DNA from: a bacterium
Lineage (GTDB): Bacteria > Krumholzibacteriota > Krumholzibacteriia > WVZY01
Assembly: GCA_027296025.1 (NCBI GenBank)
Contig: JAPUJU010000378.1
Span: 1-5,661, forward strand
Direction of reading: 5' to 3'
DNA: 5,661 nucleotides
Shown here: piece after piece, positions 1 to 5,661 of the stretch
How positions within the stretch are numbered: the stretch's first letter is position 1
How the letters are laid out: each line of letters begins with the position of its first letter
Position numbers and translations under genes: made by a program
Notes under the pieces: model-generated
The model's database searches: none
Seen by the model: the letters and a program-made list of their open reading frames with translations, nothing else
Told to the model about the DNA's origin: nothing

Positions 1-332
1 TTGAGCCACGGCTCGCTGCGGAGATGCTCGTTACGAAGCGGGATACCGGTATTGAATGCGGTCGCCGACACGGTGATCTTTCCGTGCCCGCCACGGGTCG
101 GGTTCTTCGGATCAAAGTTCAGGTAGCCCGAAACTTTGTTCGATGACCCAATGATGTCTTCGAGCGGTGCTTCGCTTTTGAACGTGACGGTGTTCCGACC
201 CATCGGGTCGTCCAGGTGGAACGTCTTCCCCTTCATCGCGCACGGGTTACACGGGTTACCCTGTGCGAAGGCGAGAGAGCTGGTGATCAGCAGTGCCATG
301 ACCACCAGAATGGGAATTCTGAGCGTTTTCAT
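1..332 (-). CDS. YceI-like secreted protein, N-terminal part (C-terminus outside window)
   Basis: 110 codons are visible; the gene runs off the left edge. The N-terminus is a classical signal peptide: MKTLR, a hydrophobic core at about residues 6-20, and a likely signal peptidase I site after AFA (residues 21-23), so the mature protein is probably periplasmic or secreted. It then carries an NPCNPC repeat (residues 26-31, with Cys28 and Cys31), and from about residue 37 a YceI-type beta-barrel start: VSGYLNFDPKNP at 67-78 and NTGIPLRNEHLRSEPWL at 94-110, which match the family's FDPxNP and TGxxxRxxHLRSxxWL/F signatures. YceI proteins are lipocalin-like barrels that bind isoprenoid or other amphiphilic ligands; the ligand here is unknown. 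The start at 332 is supported by AAGGAG eight bases upstream; another ATG at 340 hits a stop after three codons. The gene is divergent from the glycosyltransferase. Family assignment is fairly sure; function is not. Confidence 0.85.
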   Translation of the reverse strand, partial: MKTLRIPILVVMALLITSSLAFAQGNPCNPCAMKGKTFHLDDPMGRNTVTFKSEAPLEDIIGSSNKVSGYLNFDPKNPTRGGHGKITVSATAFNTGIPLRNEHLRSEPWL

Positions 333-340
333 CGTTTCAT

Positions 341-346
341 CTCCTT
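341..346 (-). promoter_or_regulatory. Ribosome binding site of the YceI-like gene
   Basis: AAGGAG on the minus strand lies eight bases before the ATG at 332-330. It decides between two nearby ATGs: the one at 340-338 has almost no spacing and is closed by TGA after three codons, so 332 is the start. Confidence 0.75.
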
Positions 347-382
347 GGTCCTGAATGTGACTCGTATCTCAATTAACCTTCT

Positions 383-396
383 GGCCTGGTCAGGCC
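383..396. repeat. 14-bp palindrome in the YceI leader
   Basis: GGCCTG and CAGGCC are perfect inverted arms around a central GT. The site lies between the proposed minus-strand promoter and the YceI start, about 50 bases upstream of the start codon. It could be a dimeric regulator's operator, or a short hairpin in the leader RNA (five pairs with a four-base loop). No T-run follows on either strand, so an intrinsic terminator is unlikely. The repeat is plainly visible; its function is inference. Confidence 0.4.
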
Positions 397-483
397 GATT
401 CGGAAGGGTGATCGCTTACTATCGAGGGCCTCCTTTCTGGCGACGCGCGCCCTCCAGACGCCGATAACTCTTTGTCACATATA

Positions 484-510
484 AGTGTAGCATTCTTCCT
501 GGATCCTCAA
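484..510 (-). promoter_or_regulatory. Possible sigma-70-type promoter for the YceI-like gene
   Basis: On the minus strand, TTGAGG (505-510) could be a -35 box and TACACT (484-489) a -10 box, the latter preceded by TGC as in an extended -10. The 15-base spacer is short, which the extended -10 could offset. Transcription from here would give a leader of roughly 145 bases containing the palindrome at 383-396. The match is modest and not proven. Confidence 0.3.
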
Positions 511-557
511 AAACGCCGCAACTGTATACCGGTCAGTAGAGAAGAGCGTGAGAATAT

Positions 558-563
558 TACAAT
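558..563 (+). promoter_or_regulatory. Weak -10-like box for the plus-strand genes
   Basis: TACAAT differs from TATAAT at one base and sits in the only AT-rich stretch (553-568) upstream of the plus-strand genes, about 80 bases before the start at 643. No good -35 hexamer is found 16-18 bases upstream, so this is only a candidate. Confidence 0.2.
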
Positions 564-581
564 TTTTCTGGCGTTCGGGCA

Positions 582-619
582 AGGGGCCGGCGCAACCCCT
601 GCCCGGGTCACCCGGCCCC
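582..619 (+). promoter_or_regulatory. GC-rich leader with competing hairpins
   Basis: GGGGCCGG (583-590) is exactly complementary to CCGGCCCC (612-619), giving an eight-pair stem with a 21-base loop. The same bases can instead form two smaller hairpins: AGGGG (582-586) with CCCCT (596-600), and CCGGG (603-607) with CCCGG (611-615) around a TCA loop. These two arrangements exclude each other. The element ends ten bases before the proposed ribosome binding site at 629-634, so it could influence translation or transcript stability. The stems are visible in the sequence; regulation is inference, and GC-rich DNA forms such stems by chance. Confidence 0.35.
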
Positions 620-628
620 ATTCCCCGT

Positions 629-634
629 GGTGAG
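629..634 (+). promoter_or_regulatory. Ribosome binding site favouring the 643 start
   Basis: GGTGAG matches part of the full anti-Shine-Dalgarno complement and lies eight bases before ATG 643. The later in-frame ATGs at 682 and 730 have no comparable purine-rich site at a suitable distance, which favours 643. Confidence 0.45.
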
Positions 635-642
635 ATTCGTGG

Positions 643-2292
643 ATGGACACCCGTCGGGGGATTCAAATACACTGCCGCACAATGAGCCTCGCCGGGTCGG
701 CGAGTATTTTGAACGTTCGAACACGATCGATGATATCGAGACACACACTCACCATCGCCGGCTTCGCCGGAGCCGCCTTTGTAGTCGGCATCTTCTTCAA
801 AATTGCCTGGGTCACAGACGACGCGTACATAACATTCAGAAGCATCGAACAGCTGTTCGCGGGCAACGGCCCGCGATGGAATCCGCACGAACGCGTTCAA
901 GTGTTCACGAGCCCATTGTGGTTCGGCTACCTGTCCGTTTTCCGGATTTTCTCCGAAAATGTTTTCGTAAACGCCATTGCGGCATCGGCGCTGGTTTTCG
1001 TGCCGACGCTCATTATAATTCGCACGATCCTCAAGGACAACTTGAGGTGGCTGCTGGTGATGGCCGTTCTTGTTTCTTCTATCGGCTTTTTTGACTACAC
1101 AACATCCGGACTCGAAAACCCCCTCGCGTACCTGTTGATCGCAACCTGGCTGTTGTTTTTTTTCCGTTTATTCGATGAGAGCGAGTCTTCCGCCCGAAAA
1201 ACCCGCGCGTTGCAGATCCTTCTTATCGCGGCCGGGCTTCTCATCGTGGTGCGGCACGACCTTCTGACTCTGATTCTGCCTCCGACCCTCTGGGCCGGTT
1301 GGACACACCGTCGCGAATTCTCTCGCGGGCATTGTGCGATCCTTCTCGCGGCAGCCCTCGCACCCCTCGTCGTGTGGTCCGTGTTCAGCCTTCTCTATTA
1401 TGGGAGCATCTTTCCGAACACGGCGTTCGCGAAGCTCATGTCCGGCATCAGCCGACTGCGAATGCTGGGCCAGGGAGCTGGCTATCTCTGGATCGGCCTG
1501 AAGTATGACACGGTAACGACACTGGTCCCGCTCCTCGCGTGTGTCGTTCTTCTCCTGTCGAAACGCTACGAACGTCGCGCCCTCGGCGCCGGTATCGTAC
1601 TGAACCTGGCGTATATCGTATACATCGGCGGGGATTTCATGCTGGGCCGCTTCCTTTCGTACGCGTTTCTCGTTGGCCTGATCGCGCTCGTGCGGTGGTA
1701 CGGGCCCGCCCAACGAATGGATCTCGCCATCGCGCTGGTCGCAAGCGTGCTGTATATGTTTTTCTATCCCCACACGCCGGTAAACAGCCCGGTCCCCTAC
1801 CGGAACACTCCGCCGCATCCGATGGGCATCTCAGACGAGCGCGGCTCCTACGTGCGGGGGTCGTTGCATCGCTACCTGACGGTGGACGGCCCCATTTTTC
1901 CCGACCACCAGTGGGCCGTTGACGGATTCGCATTCTCCATGTCGAAAGAGGTTATGCAGGAACGCCTTGCGACGGGGTACTTTGGCTACTGGGCGGGCAC
2001 GGAGAAAATTATCCTCGACCGCTTCGGCCTCAGCGATCCGCTGCTCGCCCGGCTCCCCGCCGATCAACGCGAGGTGTGGCGTATCGGACACTTCGGGCGA
2101 CGGCTTCCATCGGGATACATCGAGACGATCACCAGCGGCGAGAACACGATCGAGGATCCTGTTATTCACGACTACTATGAAAAACTCCGTTTGATTACGC
2201 AGGGCGAACCACTTCTTGCGTCCGAGCGTATCATAACGATCATTCTGATGAACCTCGGGGCATACAATTACACCATTCGGGACTACCGGTAG
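643..2292 (+). CDS. GT-C family (AftB-like) membrane glycosyltransferase
   Basis: A 549-residue integral membrane protein with about ten hydrophobic segments between residues 36 and 385 and a soluble C-terminal part of about 150 residues. Just after the first membrane segment is TDDAYITFR (58-66) with the acidic pair Asp59-Asp60, then NPHERVQVFTSPLW (80-93). This DD-containing first loop followed by a GERV-TSPLW-like stretch resembles the arabinofuranosyltransferase AftB and related bacterial GT-C proteins, which use polyprenyl-phosphate sugars on the outer face of the cytoplasmic membrane. The C-terminal part has LDRFGLSDPLLARLP (458-472) and a GHFGRRLPSGY stretch, also typical of that group. 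The sugar donor and acceptor cannot be told; arabinose should not be assumed. Start 643 is chosen for the GGTGAG site; 730 is an alternative that places the first membrane segment directly at the N-terminus. It is the first gene of the compact plus-strand cluster, 21 bp before arfB. Confidence 0.75.
   Translation: MDTRRGIQIHCRTMSLAGSASILNVRTRSMISRHTLTIAGFAGAAFVVGIFFKIAWVTDDAYITFRSIEQLFAGNGPRWNPHERVQVFTSPLWFGYLSVFRIFSENVFVNAIAASALVFVPTLIIIRTILKDNLRWLLVMAVLVSSIGFFDYTTSGLENPLAYLLIATWLLFFFRLFDESESSARKTRALQILLIAAGLLIVVRHDLLTLILPPTLWAGWTHRREFSRGHCAILLAAALAPLVVWSVFSLLYYGSIFPNTAFAKLMSGISRLRMLGQGAGYLWIGLKYDTVTTLVPLLACVVLLLSKRYERRALGAGIVLNLAYIVYIGGDFMLGRFLSYAFLVGLIALVRWYGPAQRMDLAIALVASVLYMFFYPHTPVNSPVPYRNTPPHPMGISDERGSYVRGSLHRYLTVDGPIFPDHQWAVDGFAFSMSKEVMQERLATGYFGYWAGTEKIILDRFGLSDPLLARLPADQREVWRIGHFGRRLPSGYIETITSGENTIEDPVIHDYYEKLRLITQGEPLLASERIITIILMNLGAYNYTIRDYR
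688..710 (+). repeat. Terminator-shaped hairpin inside the 5' end of the glycosyltransferase frame
   Basis: CTCGCC (688-693) and GGCGAG (699-704) form a perfect six-pair stem with a five-base loop, followed directly by TATTTT (705-710). With the 643 start it lies inside the coding sequence; with the 730 start it would lie in the leader and could act as an attenuator. The T-run is short and interrupted, so real termination is uncertain. Confidence 0.3.
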
Positions 2293-2313
2293 GATTGCGT
2301 TTCCGAAAGTCGA

Positions 2314-2748
2314 ATGATGGGCAACCTTCACGTGACACCAGAAATATCGATCCAGGATGACGAGATCAAGTTCGAATTCGTTCGGTCGTCCGGGCCCGGC
2401 GGCCAGAACGTGAACAAGGTGGCGACGGCGGTTCAACTGCGGTTCGATGCGCGACGAACGACATCGCTACCAGACGGCGTCCGGGAGCGGCTCATGAAAC
2501 TCGCCGGGCGGAAGCTCACGGACGATGGTGTCATCGTAATTCACGCGCGGCGAAAACGAACGCAGGGCGCGAACCGGAAGGACGCTCTCGACCGACTGTT
2601 CGAGTTGATTTGCCGGGCGGCGAAAAAACCAGAGCCGCGTCGGAAGACAAAACCGACCAAGGCGTCGGTCGAACGCCGGATCGGGGAGAAGCGAAAACAG
2701 AGCATGATCAAACGACGTCGGAAACCCGCTCAGGAAGACGATGACTAG
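2314..2748 (+). CDS. arfB: Peptidyl-tRNA hydrolase ArfB (YaeJ family), ribosome rescue
   Basis: 144 residues, close to the 140 of E. coli ArfB. The N-terminal domain resembles release-factor domain 3, with SSGPGGQNVNKVATAVQLRFD at about residues 25-45; the GGQ tripeptide (29-31) is the catalytic loop that hydrolyses peptidyl-tRNA in the ribosomal P site. The DGVIVIHARRKRTQGANR stretch follows at about 70-87. The C-terminal tail from about residue 105 is very basic (RRKTKPTKAS, RRIGEKRKQS, KRRRK); in E. coli such a tail inserts into the empty mRNA entry channel, so the protein releases chains from ribosomes stalled without a stop codon. A release factor is excluded by the short length and absence of a codon-recognition domain. 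The start is not sharply defined: there are two adjacent ATGs at 2314 and 2317 with only a weak GAAAG upstream. The gene lies 21 bp after the glycosyltransferase and its end overlaps the GDPD start by 8 bp. Confidence 0.93.
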   Translation: MMGNLHVTPEISIQDDEIKFEFVRSSGPGGQNVNKVATAVQLRFDARRTTSLPDGVRERLMKLAGRKLTDDGVIVIHARRKRTQGANRKDALDRLFELICRAAKKPEPRRKTKPTKASVERRIGEKRKQSMIKRRRKPAQEDDD

Positions 2749-3508
2749 ACCCGACAAGCACCCGTGGCTCATCGCCCATCGCGGCGCCCGCAACGAAGCC
2801 CCCGACAACACCCTGGCGGCGCTCAAAGCCGCGAGGGCCTATCCGATCGATGGCATCGAGCTCGACGTCCAGCTCACACAAGACGGAACGCCGGTTCTTT
2901 TTCACGACATCACGCTCTCGAAAGTCGGTGGCGGGCGGCGGCGCGTATCGGATCTTTCCGCCGACGAGCTTCGGAAATTGGACTGGGGAGCCTCCTGGGG
3001 ACCGGCCTTTCGCGGCGAACTCGTGCCGACACTGGCTGAAGTCCTCGAGAAATACAGTGAGGCCACACGTCTTCTTGTCGAAATCAAGGCCCACGCGCAC
3101 GATCGCAAGGCCGGCCGGGTTCCCGAACTGACGCGGAGGGTGGTGGACCTTCTGCGCGAGGAGGTTCCTCTCGATTCGGTGCACACGACGTTTGTTCTGT
3201 CATTCGACCAGGATGTTCTTAGACAGGTGCACGAGATCGACGACAACTGGAACCTCGTGCTGAATACGAACGACCCGTCCAGCATCGGCGAAGTTGACGA
3301 TCACATCCACGCATACGATGCGCCCATCCGGACGATTACAAAAGCGTTCGTCGACCGGATGCACGCACACGGCAAGCGTGTCATGACCTGGTCGTGCAAC
3401 AACCAGGCGCAGGTGAAGCGCGCGATGGAAGCGGGAGTAGACGCGATGATGACCGACAAACCGGGCTGGCTCGTCGATTACCTCGGCATCGAGGAAGCCT
3501 CGTCTTGA
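2741..3508 (+). CDS. Cytoplasmic glycerophosphodiester phosphodiesterase (GDPD, UgpQ-like)
   Basis: 255 residues, near the 247 of E. coli UgpQ. It hydrolyses glycerophosphodiesters, the deacylated remains of phospholipids, to sn-glycerol 3-phosphate and an alcohol, in a metal-dependent TIM barrel. Visible landmarks are AHRGARNEAPDNT (12-24) with His13 and Arg14, GIELDVQLTQDGTPVLFHD (38-56) with Glu40, Asp42 and His55, LLVEIKA with Glu114 and Lys116, Trp217 in MTWSC, and TDKP (238-241) near the end. These cover the usual catalytic His pair and metal ligands. There is no signal peptide or membrane segment, so it should act in the cytoplasm. The start ATG overlaps the arfB stop by 8 bp, and AGGA lies five bases upstream, inside arfB, which suggests translational coupling. 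The end overlaps the proposed glpD start by 4 bp, and its product is GlpD's substrate. The exact substrate headgroup is unknown. Confidence 0.93.
   Translation: MTRPDKHPWLIAHRGARNEAPDNTLAALKAARAYPIDGIELDVQLTQDGTPVLFHDITLSKVGGGRRRVSDLSADELRKLDWGASWGPAFRGELVPTLAEVLEKYSEATRLLVEIKAHAHDRKAGRVPELTRRVVDLLREEVPLDSVHTTFVLSFDQDVLRQVHEIDDNWNLVLNTNDPSSIGEVDDHIHAYDAPIRTITKAFVDRMHAHGKRVMTWSCNNQAQVKRAMEAGVDAMMTDKPGWLVDYLGIEEASS
3491..3497 (+). promoter_or_regulatory. Ribosome binding site that decides the glpD start
   Basis: GAGGAAG near the end of the GDPD gene lies seven bases before TTG 3505. No ATG or GTG start stands at a useful position, so the site supports the non-ATG start. Confidence 0.7.
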
Positions 3509-5079
3509 AGCGGGACATCGCATCACTCGACCAGACGTTCGATCTTCTCGTGATCGGGGGCGGGATCTATGGTGCATGGACCGCGTACGATGCGGCGCTC
3601 CGTGGATTGCGGGTCGCGCTGGTCGAAAAATCAGACTGGGCGTCGGGAACCTCATCCGCATCGACGAAACTGATACACGGCGGCCTGCGGTATCTCGAGC
3701 ATCGCGACTTCAATCTGGTCCGCGTCTCTCTCGATGAACGGCGGCGGTTATCCGAGCTCGGACCGCACCGGGTGCGCCCGCTGCGCTTTGTCCTTCCCGT
3801 GTACAAAGGCGCTCGCGTCGGACCCGTGCGCCTGGGCCTCGGGCTCTGGCTCTACGACCTGCTTTCCGGCCGGAACCAGCCCGTCCCGCGTCATTCATCA
3901 CTCTCTCGCGCTCGCGTCGCCGAAGAACTTCCGTTTCTAAGGCGCGACGGATTGCGACAGGCGTTCACGTACGGCGACTGCCAGACCGACGACGCGCGTT
4001 TCACACTCGAGATCGTCGACGGCGCCTGTCGAGCCGGCGTCGTCGCCATCAACCATGCGGAAGTCCGGGAGATCCTCACGACCCGTGAACGGGCGAGCGG
4101 CGCTGCGGTCCGCGACCGGCTCGGCGCCGACACGATCGACGTCCAGGCATCGGTGATCGTGAACACGGCCGGACCGTGGGCGCCGAATCTCGGACAGGAA
4201 CACTGCACGGATCTGCGCCTCGTCAAGGGTGCGCACCTCGTGATGCCGACATTACACACCAGCGACGCCGTTCTTCTGATGACGCCTGACGAACAACGCG
4301 TGTTCTTCATGATCCCGTGGTACGGGAGAACGCTTGTCGGCACAACGGACACGGACTTCTCCGGGAACCCCGACAACGTTTCGGTGACGGAAACCGACGT
4401 CGAATACCTCCTCGATTCCGCGAACAAATTTCTTGAAGTCCCATGTTGGAGCGATCAAGACATCTGCGGACGCTTCGCCGGAATTCGTGCGCTGCAGAAT
4501 GAAAACGAGCGCGCACCGAGTGACGTGACGCGCGAATGGAAACTCGTGCACTCGTCGAATGGCGTGCTGACGTCGACGGGCGGCAAGCTTACATCCGCGC
4601 GACGCGATGCGTCGTTCATCGTCGATCGCGTGATGGCTGTTCTCGGCAAACACAGCAGTGAACGCCCGACCGAATCGGAACCGTTTCCATGGGCGCCGCG
4701 AAACTTCGAGGCGTGGTTCGCCGAATCGATCAAGCGGGGAGTCTCGCTCGGGATGGACGAAGAGCTCGCAACAAACCTCTCCCTGCGATACGGCAAGGAA
4801 GTCACGACCGTTCACGAAATCGTCGAAGGTGACCGCTCCCTGGCGGATCGTATCGTATCATCGCTTGCATTTTGTAAGGCCGAGTGGGTTCGCGGGGCGC
4901 GGGACGAGATGACGATGACACTCTCGGACCTGACGACCCGGCGCGTACCGCTCTCTGTTCTTACGCCGCTGTCGAGGCAGATTCTGGAAGAAGCCGCCGA
5001 TCTGGTGGGAAACATCCTGGGTTGGGACGAAGAGAGACGCCGTGCTGAAGTCGGTACGGTTCTCAGGCCGCGGAGTTAG
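3505..5079 (+). CDS. glpD: FAD-dependent glycerol-3-phosphate dehydrogenase
   Basis: About 524 residues, similar to aerobic GlpD (501 in E. coli). It oxidises sn-glycerol 3-phosphate to dihydroxyacetone phosphate and reduces FAD, which passes electrons to the membrane quinone pool; the enzyme is peripheral on the inner face of the membrane. Domains in order: FAD-binding GGGIYG (18-23); the family signature SGTSSASTKLIHGGLRYLE (47-65); substrate-domain GTTDTDF (279-285); AGIRAL with Arg328; GGKLTSARR (359-367), close to the usual GGKLTTYR; and a helical C-terminal domain from about 390 with RRVPL and LGWDEERRRAE near the end. The frame stays open upstream to an ATG at 3394, but that stretch lies wholly within the GDPD gene and resembles no GlpD. 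TTG 3505, with GAGGAAG before it, puts the FAD motif at the usual distance from the N-terminus. The TTGA overlap with the GDPD stop suggests coupled translation. The 3' end overlaps the convergent gene by 17 bp. Confidence 0.93.
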   Translation: MKRDIASLDQTFDLLVIGGGIYGAWTAYDAALRGLRVALVEKSDWASGTSSASTKLIHGGLRYLEHRDFNLVRVSLDERRRLSELGPHRVRPLRFVLPVYKGARVGPVRLGLGLWLYDLLSGRNQPVPRHSSLSRARVAEELPFLRRDGLRQAFTYGDCQTDDARFTLEIVDGACRAGVVAINHAEVREILTTRERASGAAVRDRLGADTIDVQASVIVNTAGPWAPNLGQEHCTDLRLVKGAHLVMPTLHTSDAVLLMTPDEQRVFFMIPWYGRTLVGTTDTDFSGNPDNVSVTETDVEYLLDSANKFLEVPCWSDQDICGRFAGIRALQNENERAPSDVTREWKLVHSSNGVLTSTGGKLTSARRDASFIVDRVMAVLGKHSSERPTESEPFPWAPRNFEAWFAESIKRGVSLGMDEELATNLSLRYGKEVTTVHEIVEGDRSLADRIVSSLAFCKAEWVRGARDEMTMTLSDLTTRRVPLSVLTPLSRQILEEAADLVGNILGWDEERRRAEVGTVLRPRS

Positions 5080-5661
5080 CATTCATCAGCGTTTGCACAC
5101 GGAACGAGTCGGCGATCGCGGTGATTTCCATACGCTTGAGGCGCGCAAGATAGACCTTCTGCCCCTGCAGAATCTCCTGCATCTCCGATTTGAAACGCTT
5201 GAGCACTTTTCGGTCATCGAGTGGCTCGATCTGTTTGCCCGCGTACCCATAGAAGTAATGACCGTTCACGTGATTCAGTTTCCAGCTGAATTCTTCGTCG
5301 ACGCCAAGAATCACACCGCGACCGGTGGAGTCGACCTGGTGCTTCTTTTTTGAGAACTGTCTCATGAAAAGCCCTTCGGCTTCGAACGACTGTTCTTTCA
5401 GGAGTCTCCTGGCGAGACCGTAGAACGGTTTCAATTCGCCCGACTCGGCGAGTTCTCCGTTCAGGTACTGGTTAAAATCGTTATGTACGATACCTCGCGG
5501 GACGACAACGAGCGCCTTCCCGGAGTCGACCGAATAGAGATCTTTGTGTCCGCGCCCGTGAATGAGGATCCCGATTTTCCGAATGACGATCGGCAGGTAA
5601 TCGAGACGAACTTTCAGCCGCGTGCAGAACGGACCGTCTTTTCGAAGGATGTGGCGGGCCG
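5063..5661 (-). CDS. Unrecognised protein, C-terminal part (start outside window)
   Basis: The frame is open from the right edge to TGA at 5065-5063, giving 198 codons. No ATG occurs in the first 95 codons, and a TTG at 5434 lies in the middle of an unbroken coding frame, so the true start is beyond the window. I do not recognise the family. The visible part is soluble-looking and mixed in charge: a basic stretch near the edge (HILRKDGPFCTRLKVRLDYL), a beta-like region with LIHGRGHKDLYSVDSGKALV, then PRGIVHNDFNQYL, a Lys/Arg-rich FSKKKHQ, and a final helix-like part (KRFKSEMQEILQGQKVYLARLKRME). There is no membrane segment or signal peptide in view. It converges on glpD and overlaps its last 17 bp, so the two are transcribed towards each other with no clear terminator between them. 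Coding is likely from the long frame and its GC-ending codons; function is unknown. Confidence 0.6.
   Translation of the reverse strand, partial: ARHILRKDGPFCTRLKVRLDYLPIVIRKIGILIHGRGHKDLYSVDSGKALVVVPRGIVHNDFNQYLNGELAESGELKPFYGLARRLLKEQSFEAEGLFMRQFSKKKHQVDSTGRGVILGVDEEFSWKLNHVNGHYFYGYAGKQIEPLDDRKVLKRFKSEMQEILQGQKVYLARLKRMEITAIADSFRVQTLMNANSAA

Larger units (their letters stand above)
333..642. other. Divergent intergenic region of about 310 bp
   Basis: No convincing gene lies between the YceI-like gene (minus) and the glycosyltransferase gene (plus). The open frames that cross it read into the antisense of real genes and have no recognisable protein sequence. The middle part (about 475-570) is noticeably richer in A and T than the surrounding coding DNA, as expected for divergent promoters. 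The flanks carry inverted repeats: a palindrome at 383-396, GAGGGC/GCCCTC arms at 424-429 and 449-454, and overlapping GC-rich stems at 582-619. Each is described separately where it can be supported. Confidence 0.7.

Noticed and set aside
329..340. Three-codon mini-frame ATG AAA CGA TGA overlapping the YceI start
   Set aside because: It has no proper spacing to the AAGGAG site and is most easily explained as chance.
424..454. GAGGGC/GCCCTC inverted arms with a 19-base loop
   Set aside because: Six pairs with a long loop and no T-run in GC-rich DNA is expected by chance; not enough for a feature.
475..900. 141-codon open frame on the minus strand across the intergenic region and the 5' end of the glycosyltransferase gene
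   Set aside because: It is antisense to a well-supported gene, its sequence has no recognisable family, and it runs through the promoter and hairpin region.
1168..1818. 216-codon minus-strand open frame opposite the glycosyltransferase
   Set aside because: Highly charged, low-complexity composition typical of the antisense of a membrane protein gene; no start signal or family match.
1831..2436. 201-codon minus-strand open frame opposite the end of the glycosyltransferase and the start of arfB
   Set aside because: Both plus-strand genes have clear family motifs there; long antisense frames are common in GC-rich coding DNA.
3394..3504. N-terminal extension of glpD from ATG 3394
   Set aside because: The added residues are a frame-shifted reading of the GDPD C-terminus and resemble no GlpD; TTG 3505 has a good ribosome binding site.
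4252..4815. 187-codon minus-strand open frame opposite glpD
   Set aside because: It lies wholly within glpD, whose motifs are clear in the plus frame, and it has no family resemblance.

Overview
This is a GC-rich bacterial window with four complete genes on the plus strand and one partial minus-strand gene at each edge. The taxon cannot be named from it. A Gram-negative-type envelope is suggested by a secreted YceI-like protein and a polytopic GT-C-type membrane glycosyltransferase. No mobile element, tRNA, rRNA or CRISPR array is visible.

Layout. (1) Positions 1-332, minus strand: N-terminal part of an exported YceI-family protein whose mature form begins with a tandem Asn-Pro-Cys repeat. 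(2) Positions 333-642: divergent intergenic region, holding a possible promoter and a palindrome on the YceI side and stacked GC-rich hairpins just upstream of the plus-strand gene. (3) Positions 643-2292, plus: multi-pass GT-C / AftB-like glycosyltransferase. (4) Positions 2314-2748, plus: ArfB (YaeJ)-type peptidyl-tRNA hydrolase with the GGQ motif. (5) Positions 2741-3508, plus: cytoplasmic glycerophosphodiester phosphodiesterase (GDPD). (6) Positions 3505-5079, plus: FAD-dependent glycerol-3-phosphate dehydrogenase (GlpD), most probably starting at TTG. (7) Positions 5063-5661, minus: C-terminal part of an unrecognised protein whose 3' end overlaps the end of glpD.

The four plus-strand genes are packed tightly (21 bp gap, 8 bp overlap, 4 bp overlap) and look like one transcription unit. 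The last two make a short pathway: GDPD releases sn-glycerol 3-phosphate from glycerophosphodiesters, and GlpD oxidises it to dihydroxyacetone phosphate while passing electrons to the quinone pool. ArfB (rescue of stalled ribosomes) and the glycosyltransferase have no obvious biochemical link to that pathway, so their presence may only reflect compact gene packing.

I see ordinary metabolic and housekeeping genes and no convincing new system. The points most worth a second look are the leader hairpins before the glycosyltransferase, the unrecognised gene at the right edge, and the Asn-Pro-Cys repeat in the YceI-like protein.
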